Shown here: positions 44,445 to 52,504 of the stretch, in pieces
Layout of the letters: the number at the start of each line of letters is the position of its first letter
Position numbering within the stretch: position 1 is the first letter of the stretch
DNA from: Flavilitoribacter sp020436695
GTDB taxonomy: Bacteria; Bacteroidota; Bacteroidia; Chitinophagales; Saprospiraceae
Assembly (NCBI GenBank): GCA_041392665.1
Contig: JAWKLQ010000011.1
Coordinates: 62,001-126,000 of the forward strand
DNA length: 64,000 nt
Direction of reading: 5' to 3'
The notes under the pieces: model-generated
What the model was told of the DNA's origin: nothing
Seen by the model: only the letters and a program-made list of their open reading frames with translations
Database searches by the model: none
Made by a program: the position numbers and the translations under genes

Positions 44445-44807
44445 ATGCGATATCTTATCGGCCCCGAATTCATTATGCTCCTGATATACGTTGGAGCCAT
44501 CCTGATTGCGAAGGCCAATGTGCCACCAGTAAAAAGTATCGACAATCTGATCGAAAACTGCTGGCTGTACATTCCACTCCTGGCTGGGCTGAGTTTCGGT
44601 CTTTGGTGGGTGCCTGGTGTGGAAAAAGACTGGTTGTTACTAAGGGTATGGGTGGTAAGTCTGTTGGGTGGGCATTTTGCAATGGAAAAAGTAATGAGTG
44701 CCTACAGTGATCAGGGGCCTGGAATTGGCATGTCCTATCTGGTAGGGATGATGTTCCTGGGGCTGATATTGGTGGTAGGTACGGTTCTGATCAGGATCAA
44801 ATTTTGA
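44445..44807 (+). CDS. Small four-helix membrane protein, function unknown
   Basis: A 120-residue protein with about four hydrophobic segments (FIMLLIYVGAILIAKA, WLYIPLLAGLSFGLWWV, LLLRVWVVSLLGGHF, YLVGMMFLGLILVVGTVLI). The ATG at 44445 follows the previous stop by ten bases; the longer frame would overlap that gene. No family is recognised. It is probably co-transcribed with the DUF3592 and HEAT-like genes. Confidence 0.65.
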   Translation: MRYLIGPEFIMLLIYVGAILIAKANVPPVKSIDNLIENCWLYIPLLAGLSFGLWWVPGVEKDWLLLRVWVVSLLGGHFAMEKVMSAYSDQGPGIGMSYLVGMMFLGLILVVGTVLIRIKF

Positions 44808-44918
44808 TTCAAGAGATTAGTTGTCAGTCAATTGTCGGTAATCAGAATGGTAAGTATATTTTCACTGAAGCGCCTGACCGATGACTTATGATTAGCCAAA
44901 TAATGACTTACGTAAAAA

Positions 44919-45314
44919 ATGTCAATACTGCTAAAAGCCAAACTCATCGCCATTGTACTGGCGGTGATCTATTTACTGTGGAAGGTATTTTTCACATCAA
45001 TGAAACCTGAAATGAGCGATAAGGAAATCAATAAAGCGAAGGTCTCTTTTTCTACGGAAGGGCGTGGAGGTAATGTATTCTACCGTGGAGAAGAGGGCAG
45101 TTTCTCAATGTATTGGGAATTTGGTGGAGGCAATGTGATCGCCATAATCGATGTGCCCTCCGCCAAACAATGGGAAGTCCGGACGCAGATACCGCTGGAT
45201 AAACGTATGGACATACTGAACTATATCGGTAAGAGAACGGTGGCGGTGCAGACAACGGATGGGAAGGGATCCTATGTGATCAGAGACAATTGCATTGAGA
45301 TCAAGGGGGGATAA
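44919..45314 (+). CDS. Membrane-anchored protein of unknown function
   Basis: A 131-residue protein with one N-terminal helix (LIAIVLAVIYLLWKVFF) and a beta-rich domain (KVSFSTEGRGGNVFYRGEEG, FGGGNVIAIIDVPSAKQWEV), ending in YVIRDNCIEIKGG. The orientation of the domain is not clear: Lys residues flank the helix on both sides. No family is recognised. It is spaced 111 bases from the gene before it, so it may have its own promoter, though none is obvious. Confidence 0.6.
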   Translation: MSILLKAKLIAIVLAVIYLLWKVFFTSMKPEMSDKEINKAKVSFSTEGRGGNVFYRGEEGSFSMYWEFGGGNVIAIIDVPSAKQWEVRTQIPLDKRMDILNYIGKRTVAVQTTDGKGSYVIRDNCIEIKGG

Positions 45315-45451
45315 TGGTGATCGGCTTAATAAAGCATCAGCAATTCTCTATTTGGACTTTATAGTACAGAAGTTCTAGCGTAAAAACAGCAAGATGTGGG
45401 ATGTCAGATTTGAAAATCTTCCACATCCGGAACATTATAAAACAGAAAGAA

Positions 45452-45832
45452 ATGGCAAACATCAAAACCAAGATCGACGAATGGGAAGTACGTGACCTGG
45501 AAGATAATGGCGTACTAAAGGTCTACGTAGAACACAATACGGAAATGGGCAATTACGGTGTGCCGGGTATCCAGGTCTGGTATACGGTCGCAGGAGGCAC
45601 TTCCATTGTCAATTATGAACCGAACCATGTGGAACGCTGGGCTTATCAGGCCCAAAAGAATAATGCAACAGAGTACCTGCTCACTGATTATTCCTGGATG
45701 TACTACGACGATACTTATGTGAAAAACAGCTTGGTGATCGGAGATACTTTGAAGGCCAGGGTCTCCGTGAAAGTTCGCAGCAAGAAGGACGCAATAACCA
45801 AAGAATACGACCTGCCTTTTACTTTGGAATAA
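45452..45832 (+). CDS. Uncharacterised small beta-rich cytoplasmic protein
   Basis: A 126-residue protein with no signal peptide. It has alternating beta strands (GVLKVYVEHNTEMGNYG, GIQVWYTVAGGTSIVNYEP, LKARVSVKVRSKKDAITK) and many aromatic residues, suggesting a small beta sandwich. The ATG at 45452 is chosen because the residues encoded between a possible start at 45401 and this one are low in homology-like structure. No family is recognised. It lies in the same strand series as its membrane neighbours. Confidence 0.58.
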   Translation: MANIKTKIDEWEVRDLEDNGVLKVYVEHNTEMGNYGVPGIQVWYTVAGGTSIVNYEPNHVERWAYQAQKNNATEYLLTDYSWMYYDDTYVKNSLVIGDTLKARVSVKVRSKKDAITKEYDLPFTLE

Positions 45833-45861
45833 TTCATTATCCGGCTCAATTGACTACTAAT

Positions 45862-46911
45862 ATGACTATCGTTGGCAATATTTTTCTGGTGATCGCCGGT
45901 CTGATCTATTTGGCTTTAAGCAGCATGTTGTTCAGTAGGCAACCACCTCCGGGCGGAGACTACGCCGTGGGTTACGCCTGGACGCTCGTGCTTGGGAATG
46001 CTGCATTCACCCTCTGCCTGACCATCGTTGTGGCTATCATCGGCTCAAAAGGAGGTTTTGATTGGGTAGCTATACCGGGGGCTCCAAGATTTATGATCGT
46101 TACAGGAGCCTATATTCTGATCATGCTGGCCTACAACTTTTTTGCCATGAAGGAAGGTACAGGCGACTTGCCCCCACTGGCGAGGCAGGTGGTAGCTTAT
46201 CTGCCGGGCCTGCTTCCACTGCTCCTGCTGAGTTGTGCGGCGATCCTGCTCAATGACGACTGGCGTGCAGCCGTACCGGTAGCCGTTTACAAATGGCCAC
46301 TGTTGTTAACGGCTATCCTGGGGCTGTTGCCGCTGGGGCTGATCATGCAGCATAATGCCCGCAATGCGGCTGCCGTGGCGAAAGACCGGGCCGATTTTAT
46401 CAGCAGAACCGAACAGGCGCATCTGGATCAGATCGATTCGACAGATGTACAAAAAGCGATGGTTAATATTTTGGTGTTTACCGATGCCAATCACAAAGCA
46501 GAGGTGCGGGAACGGGCACTGGAGAGGATAAGATCCCGCCCTGACTGGCAGGAGGAGTTGATCCGACTCCTCGATACCAATGGTGCTCCTGAAGTTTTTA
46601 CTTTTCTGGCTTCGAATGAAGTGGAGGATAAGACTATGTTCAAAAATTCGGTAGAGGCCGGTATCTACGTGCAGGCGAGGCTGATCCGGCAGAGTATCCG
46701 GAATTGCCGCGGTACTTACGACCTGTATTCCGGCCGATTCGGCTGGGAGGTGGAACGGGTGCTTCGGAGTGTGCAAAAATTTCAGGGTATGGGCGTGGAT
46801 TACCAGCCCGCGATCCGGGAGATGCGTGCTGCGCTGGACGAACCGACTAGCTTTGAGAAGCCCAGGTTGAATTGTATCCCGGTATTAGATAAATGGCTGG
46901 AAAAAAATTAA
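45862..46911 (+). CDS. Membrane protein with cytoplasmic helical domain, function unknown
   Basis: About 349 residues. Four or five helices fill the first 175 residues (IFLVIAGLIYLALSSML, LGNAAFTLCLTIVVAIIG, MIVTGAYILIMLAYNFF, LPGLLPLLLLSCAAILL, WPLLLTAILGLLPLGLIM). The rest is a soluble helical domain (KAMVNILVFTDANHKAEV, WQEELIRLLDTNGAPEVF) that resembles HEAT-like repeats and recalls the soluble 43049 protein. A TTG at 45850 is possible; the ATG at 45862 is preferred. No family is recognised. The repeated pairing of membrane and HEAT-like parts hints at one complex. Confidence 0.68.
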   Translation: MTIVGNIFLVIAGLIYLALSSMLFSRQPPPGGDYAVGYAWTLVLGNAAFTLCLTIVVAIIGSKGGFDWVAIPGAPRFMIVTGAYILIMLAYNFFAMKEGTGDLPPLARQVVAYLPGLLPLLLLSCAAILLNDDWRAAVPVAVYKWPLLLTAILGLLPLGLIMQHNARNAAAVAKDRADFISRTEQAHLDQIDSTDVQKAMVNILVFTDANHKAEVRERALERIRSRPDWQEELIRLLDTNGAPEVFTFLASNEVEDKTMFKNSVEAGIYVQARLIRQSIRNCRGTYDLYSGRFGWEVERVLRSVQKFQGMGVDYQPAIREMRAALDEPTSFEKPRLNCIPVLDKWLEKN

Positions 46912-46952
46912 GAATGGGAAGATTTCCTAAACATTAAATCGCGGTATTGAAT

Positions 46953-47588
46953 ATGCCACATAAGATTTATACCTGGATCGGCCTTTTGATCACTTACGTA
47001 ACCTTGCCTCTCACCGGCATCGTATTCAAAAGGATCTTCGGCGAACAAATGGCCGATGGGCCTTTCATTGCCAAAGAGCTGATCAATCTGGGCATGGTAG
47101 GGGTGTTATTCTGGATTATTTTATGCAAGGAAAAATTACCCTTGTCGTCGATCGGTATCAGCAAAAAAAATTGGAAGGAAACCACCCTTTGGACCCTGGT
47201 CATCTTTCTGACTACCCTTGGCGGCATTTTGCTGGCGTTAGCACTGGTGCGCTATCTGAGGTTGCCTTTCGGCGAATCCACGGCCTTTGACTCGTTGTCG
47301 GTTTTCAGCATTACTCTGGTTTGTCTTCGTGCAGGTATAGCGGAAGAGGTCTTTATGCGCGGTTTCCAACTGGAGCGTTGGAACACGCTTACGCGAAACA
47401 AATGGCTGGCTACTGCCTTATCCCTGCTACCGTTTGCTTTGTTCCACTATTCGCAGGGGCTGGCCGGCATCATTATTTCCTTTGCTGCCGGAGCGGTTTT
47501 GAGCCTTATGTATTGGTGGAAAAGAGATCTGCCGGCCAATATGATCGCGCATTTCGCTATTGACTTTATGGCGAATATTGGTCGCTGA
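46953..47588 (+). CDS. CPBP-family intramembrane metalloprotease
   Basis: A 211-residue membrane protein with about six helices. The CPBP/Abi motifs are present: motif 1 AEEVFMRGF near residues 130-138 (Glu-Glu-x3-Arg), motif 2 FALFHYSQG near 161-169 (His), and motif 3 HFAIDF near 200-205 (His). These residues bind the metal and form the active site of Rce1-type proteases. Bacterial members process prenylated or signal-like peptides and some give immunity to bacteriocins. The TTG at 46947 is an alternative start. It closes the unknown membrane-protein series and may cut one of its neighbours (inference). Confidence 0.88.
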   Translation: MPHKIYTWIGLLITYVTLPLTGIVFKRIFGEQMADGPFIAKELINLGMVGVLFWIILCKEKLPLSSIGISKKNWKETTLWTLVIFLTTLGGILLALALVRYLRLPFGESTAFDSLSVFSITLVCLRAGIAEEVFMRGFQLERWNTLTRNKWLATALSLLPFALFHYSQGLAGIIISFAAGAVLSLMYWWKRDLPANMIAHFAIDFMANIGR

Positions 47589-47664
47589 CAGATCGGCAAT
47601 TGGATTTGAAAATGAGTGACGGTTTATTTTCCCGTGCATTAAAGCCAAATTGTATTTTTACCTG

Positions 47665-50600
47665 ATGAGTCGATTGTTCCGATATATATTTTGTCTTTTG
47701 TGGCTTCTGGGGTGGGCGAGACTGCTTGACGCTCAGGAACAGGTGATCTCGATCGAATATTTCGGAGAAGATAAGGGGCTTAATATTACCACACTGTACG
47801 ACATCTATCAGGATCATGTTGGTTTTCTCTGGCTGGCTACCCGTGAGGGATTGGTGCGGTATGACGGACATGCGTTCCGATACTTCCAGCATGATGCCGC
47901 CGATAGCACTTCCATCCGCAGCAATAATGTGGCCTGCATTAAGGAAGATGCAGTGGGGAACATCTGGGCCGGCCTGGTGCGCGGCGGCGTTAGTGTATAT
48001 AACCGGAAGACGGGACGATTTCGAAATTTTCCCTTTACAGAAAAACTAAAACGCAAAACAGCCTCCGTTACCCGGATCTTTTTCGATCGGGACGGTGGCA
48101 TCTGGATGGGGGTGACCGGCCAGGGCATTGTACAATTGGATACCATCAACGGTACGATCCAGTCCCATGATCTGGTGACTACAGAAAATGCCGCTTTTGT
48201 CACTGCGGAGGAGCTATCAGACTTTAATGTCGGCTACAATTTCTGGCAGGATGAAGAAGGGCGGATCTGGTGTGCCACCAACGCGGATCTATACGTTTTT
48301 GATCCTCGTACCGGTCAGGTTGAAAGTCACCGGGAGGAAGAGATCAAGCCCGGTACTCTTAATACGGGGCAGGCATACACTTTATTTCCGGAAGGCGACC
48401 AACTGTGGGTGGGCGGCTGGGCCAGCGGCCTGAGACGATACAACCGGAAATCCGGAGAATGGAAAAAATTTCTTTATGATCAACAGGGACCCAATTTCGA
48501 TGCGGTCAATATTGTCAACTCGATCGTCCATAAAAATGAGGACGAATTTTGGATAGCCGGGCAGGATCGCGGCCTGGGGATTTTTAATAAAAAGACAGCG
48601 CAGTTCACTTTTTTTACGGATCAGCGGTTCAAAACTATCGGAATCCCTTCTGAACAGCTAACTAACCTATGTGTCGATAAGCAGGGCAATCTATGGGGAA
48701 ACCACAATAACCGCCTGCTTCGTATACAGATCAAAACCTCCGGTTTTCAGTTTCATGCCCTACGTTCCGGAAAGTTTGGCCCCGGCGCACCTTTTGTTTC
48801 TGAAGTACTTGATGACGAGATAAGTAAATTCCGGCTGATCGGTGTGTTCGGTGGCGATGGATTGCAAGTTCATGACGAGCTGACTGGGGCAATGACCCTG
48901 GGGAAATTTCCGGTCAAAACAGCAGCCGATATAGAACAGAAATTGATCATGGATCTCTGGCAGGGGCAGGACAATAGAATTTGGGTGCTTGGCCGGCATG
49001 CACTGTATAGGCTGGACCTGATTACCCATACACTCGAATTGCCCCGACAGCCCCCGCTGTATTCCTCTGAAGTAGGATCGAATCTATATACCCAGATCAC
49101 TGAGGACCGGCAGGGCGATCTCTGGATGGGCTCTTCCCTTTTCGGTGTTTTTCGCTATCACCCCGGAAGTGGTGAGACTACACATTTTATGCCCAATGAA
49201 GAGGTGGAGGGGGCAATCGCCACCAATGTAGTGGGTTCGGTGACGGCAGATGGTTGGGGCCGGACCTGGTTCGGCAGTCGCGATAAGACCATCTACGGTT
49301 ACTACCTGCCCGGGAAAGATCGCTTTTACTACCTGGATGCTGAGGGGCAGGTCACCACTGATGTCGCTTCGGTGAGAATGAACAGTTTTTTTACGGATCA
49401 TCACGGTGATATCTGGGCGTGTACCGAGCAGGGGCTTTTGCACTTTAATTGTGAGACCGAACCTCCGCAACTGGTGAAAAAATATACCATTGCCGACGGT
49501 CTTTCTTCTGATTATGTGGCCTGGGGAACAGAAGATCAACGGGGACAGATATGGGTGACACTCGCCGCTGTAGGATTGTGCCGGCTGGAACAGGAAAGCG
49601 ATCGGATCACTACTTTTGGAAAAGTAAATGGTGTGCCGGAGCAGATTACCGGTATTGGCGCTTTGTCCGATGGTAGGCTCGTGCTCAATGCAACCGGTGG
49701 TTACTATACTTTCGATCCGGATTCCTTAACGCCTACGGAGCTTAGTGCGCCGCTGGCATTGACCTCGTTTAAAATAGACGATCGTGAATATTATCTGGGC
49801 AGCGAACAACAGATAAAGCAGCCGCTGGTCGTACCGGCTAACAGTCATTTCTTTTCGTTGGAGTTCACGGCACTGAATTTGTCCAACCCGGAGCTCTGCC
49901 GTTACGAATACCAGCTGCAAGGCTTTGATGAACACTGGATCAGTGCCGGACAGCGGCATTTTGTAAACTATACCAATATTCCAAAGGGTAACTACGTCTT
50001 TCGGGTAAAGCAGGCCGGGATGCCGGATGTGGAGGCGCTTGTCATCCCACTGGTAGTGAATGAGGCCTTCTATCGCCTATGGTGGTTTCGGCTGCTGTTA
50101 ACCGCTGTAGCACTGGGCCTGACTTTTCATTACTACCGCAACCGACAGCGACACAGACAGCAACTGGCGCAATTGGAAAGCAAAGCCAATCTGCTGGAAA
50201 AGGAAAAGGCACTGGTACAATACGAAAGCTTGAAACAACAGCTCAACCCGCATTTCCTTTTTAATTCCCTGAGCTCGCTTGGCAGCCTGATCTCGATTGA
50301 TCCGAAGGCGGCCGGAGGGTTTCTCGACAGTCTGAGCAAGACCTATCGCTACATACTGAAAAGCAGCGAGCGGGAAGTTGTGCCGCTGTCAGAAGAACTA
50401 AAGTCTGCTGAGGCTTTTCTCAGGCTACAAAAAACCAGATTTGAGGAAGGATTGCAGGTTAATTTCCAGATAGAAGAGGAGGCCCTCTATCTGAAGATCG
50501 TCCCGGTAACCTTGCAAAACCTGTTGGAGAACGCGATCAAGCACAATATCATTGATGAAGAAAACCCCTTGCTCATCAACATTTATATAGAGCAGGACTA

Positions 50601-50760
50601 CCTCGTGGTCAGGAATAATCTCCAGAAAAAAAGCTTTGTAGAGACCAGCAACCGCCGGGGGCTGGCTAATCTGCAATCTTTATACAAATATCTGTCCGAT
50701 AGAAAGATCGAAATTGAGGAGGATGATCGGTTTTTTACGATCCGGATACCATTATTATGA
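47665..50760 (+). CDS. LytS-type sensor histidine kinase with two-component regulator propeller
   Basis: About 1031 residues. A signal peptide (IFCLLWLLGWARLLDA) leads a periplasmic beta propeller with many Reg_prop repeats (for example GFLWLATREGLVRYDG, GNIWAGLVRGGVSVYN) up to about residue 700. A Y_Y_Y domain (YQLQGFDEHWISAGQ) and one membrane helix (near 805-822) follow, then a coiled coil and a LytS-type kinase with His863 in LNPHFLFNSLSSLG and the ATPase N-box LQNLLENAIKHN. Related sensors detect glycans or other periplasmic signals. The cognate regulator begins 64 bases downstream. A TTG at 47650 is an alternative start. Confidence 0.93.
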   Translation: MSRLFRYIFCLLWLLGWARLLDAQEQVISIEYFGEDKGLNITTLYDIYQDHVGFLWLATREGLVRYDGHAFRYFQHDAADSTSIRSNNVACIKEDAVGNIWAGLVRGGVSVYNRKTGRFRNFPFTEKLKRKTASVTRIFFDRDGGIWMGVTGQGIVQLDTINGTIQSHDLVTTENAAFVTAEELSDFNVGYNFWQDEEGRIWCATNADLYVFDPRTGQVESHREEEIKPGTLNTGQAYTLFPEGDQLWVGGWASGLRRYNRKSGEWKKFLYDQQGPNFDAVNIVNSIVHKNEDEFWIAGQDRGLGIFNKKTAQFTFFTDQRFKTIGIPSEQLTNLCVDKQGNLWGNHNNRLLRIQIKTSGFQFHALRSGKFGPGAPFVSEVLDDEISKFRLIGVFGGDGLQVHDELTGAMTLGKFPVKTAADIEQKLIMDLWQGQDNRIWVLGRHALYRLDLITHTLELPRQPPLYSSEVGSNLYTQITEDRQGDLWMGSSLFGVFRYHPGSGETTHFMPNEEVEGAIATNVVGSVTADGWGRTWFGSRDKTIYGYYLPGKDRFYYLDAEGQVTTDVASVRMNSFFTDHHGDIWACTEQGLLHFNCETEPPQLVKKYTIADGLSSDYVAWGTEDQRGQIWVTLAAVGLCRLEQESDRITTFGKVNGVPEQITGIGALSDGRLVLNATGGYYTFDPDSLTPTELSAPLALTSFKIDDREYYLGSEQQIKQPLVVPANSHFFSLEFTALNLSNPELCRYEYQLQGFDEHWISAGQRHFVNYTNIPKGNYVFRVKQAGMPDVEALVIPLVVNEAFYRLWWFRLLLTAVALGLTFHYYRNRQRHRQQLAQLESKANLLEKEKALVQYESLKQQLNPHFLFNSLSSLGSLISIDPKAAGGFLDSLSKTYRYILKSSEREVVPLSEELKSAEAFLRLQKTRFEEGLQVNFQIEEEALYLKIVPVTLQNLLENAIKHNIIDEENPLLINIYIEQDYLVVRNNLQKKSFVETSNRRGLANLQSLYKYLSDRKIEIEEDDRFFTIRIPLL

Positions 50761-50824
50761 AAAAGGTGCATCTTTGACGAAGGCAGGTCGATCCCGTCCG
50801 TCATGCACTGTGAACCATTAAAAA

Positions 50825-51598
50825 ATGATCCAGGCCGTTATCATCGAAGACGAGGCACTCATAGCGCGGGAACTGCAGCAGAAGATCGCTTCCGTGGCCG
50901 AAGATGTCCGGGTTGTCGAAACCCTGGCCAGTCTGAAAACCGCCAAGAAGTGGTTTATGCAGCATGCGGAACCTGACCTCCTGTTTATGGACATTCAGTT
51001 GAGTGATGGTGTAAGCTTCGAGTTATTCGAATATTTTGATCTACGTTGCCCGGTGATCTTTACAACAGCCTACGATGATTATGCCATTCGGGCTTTTAAG
51101 GTAAATGGGATAGACTATCTGTTGAAACCGATCGCTATGGACGATCTGGCAGCTGCAATAGCCAGATTTCGCCGGCAACGTGAGCATCAGTCTCAGCCTC
51201 CATCAGTTTTGCTGGACTTATGGAAGAACCTGCAGCAGCCGAACGCTGATGTATCGGTTTTTAAAGAAAAATTCATCGTAAATGTGCGCAACATTTGGGT
51301 GCCGGTCAATACCAGAGATGTGGCCTGCATCTTGCGGGACGGGATCAACTATCTTTACACCTTCAACGGCGATCGATACGTGCTGGATTATAACACACTG
51401 GAAGAGGTGGAAGAACTGCTCGATCCCAGAATGTTCTATCGGGCCAATCGCCAATGCATCGTCAATATCGAAGCCATCCGCAGTATTCGACCTCACGAAA
51501 ATCAGAAATTGACCTTACACTTGAAGGCGCCCGAAAAAAAGACGATAGACATCAGCCGGGAAAAAGCTCCGGCTTTCAAAAAATGGTTTGGCCGATGA
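50825..51598 (+). CDS. LytTR-family response regulator
   Basis: A 257-residue regulator. The receiver domain (1-120) has the acidic pocket EDEA (8-11), the phosphate-accepting Asp56 in LLFMDIQLSDG, the Thr of FTTAYD, and Lys in YLLKPI. The C-terminal LytTR DNA-binding domain (about 145-255) contains KEKFIVNVRNIWVPV, REVVAC-like IACILRDG and FYRANRQCIVNIEAI. It is the partner of the LytS-type sensor immediately upstream. It overlaps the globin gene by four bases, so the three form one operon. Confidence 0.93.
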   Translation: MIQAVIIEDEALIARELQQKIASVAEDVRVVETLASLKTAKKWFMQHAEPDLLFMDIQLSDGVSFELFEYFDLRCPVIFTTAYDDYAIRAFKVNGIDYLLKPIAMDDLAAAIARFRRQREHQSQPPSVLLDLWKNLQQPNADVSVFKEKFIVNVRNIWVPVNTRDVACILRDGINYLYTFNGDRYVLDYNTLEEVEELLDPRMFYRANRQCIVNIEAIRSIRPHENQKLTLHLKAPEKKTIDISREKAPAFKKWFGR

Positions 51599-52050
51599 TG
51601 AGTGCAGGACAAATACAGTTGGTGAAGAAAAACTGGCGCCTGCTGCGGGACATCGCACCCGAGCTGCTGGCGGATACCTTTTACAGTAAACTCTTCTTCG
51701 ATCATCCGGAACTACGGCGGCTGTTCCCCAAACAAATGGATGAGCAGTACCGGAAATTGATCGATATGCTGTCTGCCATTGTTGCCCGGCTGGATAAACC
51801 CGGTAATTTCGAAACAGAGATCGCCGAACTGGGGAGACGACACCAGGGATACGGTGTTCGGGCACTACACTATGAAATGGTTGGCGAGGCCCTGCTTTGG
51901 ACTCTTGAGAAAGGCCTGGGTAATGATTGGAATGAGGATGCCGCAGCTGCCTGGCGGGCCTGTTATCTTGACATTGTAAATGGAATGACCAGAGACCCTA
52001 GGTCTTTAGGAACCATAAGTACGGATCAAAACACTAACATAGATCGATAA
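51595..52050 (+). CDS. Single-domain globin (flavohaemoglobin type)
   Basis: A 151-residue globin. It matches the haem domain of flavohaemoglobins and Vitreoscilla-type globins: Tyr30 (B10) in LADTFYSKLF, a probable distal Gln51 (E7), the proximal His83 (F8) in LGRRHQGYGV, and HYEMVGEALLWTLEKGLG with the G5-region Glu. The reductase domain of flavohaemoglobin is absent. Such globins bind O2 and detoxify NO. The start ATG at 51595 overlaps the LytTR gene by four bases; 51598 is an alternative. Being in a LytS-LytTR operon suggests a role as gas-responsive output or modulator of that system (inference). Confidence 0.87.
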   Translation: MMSAGQIQLVKKNWRLLRDIAPELLADTFYSKLFFDHPELRRLFPKQMDEQYRKLIDMLSAIVARLDKPGNFETEIAELGRRHQGYGVRALHYEMVGEALLWTLEKGLGNDWNEDAAAAWRACYLDIVNGMTRDPRSLGTISTDQNTNIDR

Positions 52051-52054
52051 TTTT

Positions 52055-52444
52055 ATGAGTAGATTAAATAGGGAGGTGACTATTTTTTTAGATGAATTGG
52101 ACCATCCATTTAGGAGTGAAATTGAATTGTTGCGGGTATTAATTCTCAATGCAGTAAGTGAACTGACAGAAAATATAAAATGGAACGGGCCAAACTATTG
52201 TGTGAACGATGCAGATCGGATAACCATGAAAATTCAACCGCCCAGGCAAATTCAACTGATCTTTCACCGGGGAGCAAAAAAATTGGAACAGCCCAAAGAC
52301 CGGCTCATAGATACCAATTCCGGTATCTTGATCTGGAAGGAGAATGACCGGGCTATAGCCTCTTTTAAGAACAAAGCAGAGATTGAAAACAATAGTACGG
52401 ACTTAAGTAAAATTGTGCAGGATTGGGTGCAGGCGGCACAATAG
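52055..52444 (+). CDS. DUF1801 domain protein
   Basis: A 129-residue cytoplasmic protein. LRVLILNAVSELTENIKWNGPNY resembles the LR.LI....PE..E.IKW..P.Y start of DUF1801 (YdhG-like) proteins, with IQLIFHRGAKKLEQPKD and a C-terminal LSKIVQDWVQ helix. Some members are linked to iron delivery, but function is mostly unknown. It starts only four bases after the globin stop, so it is probably in the same operon. Base composition here is more AT-rich than in neighbouring genes, so it may have been acquired separately. Confidence 0.75.
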   Translation: MSRLNREVTIFLDELDHPFRSEIELLRVLILNAVSELTENIKWNGPNYCVNDADRITMKIQPPRQIQLIFHRGAKKLEQPKDRLIDTNSGILIWKENDRAIASFKNKAEIENNSTDLSKIVQDWVQAAQ

Positions 52445-52504
52445 AAGTTTTTTTCTGCTTACCTTAAAGACGACAACTGATCAGTCCCATAAAAACGAAA
52501 AACC

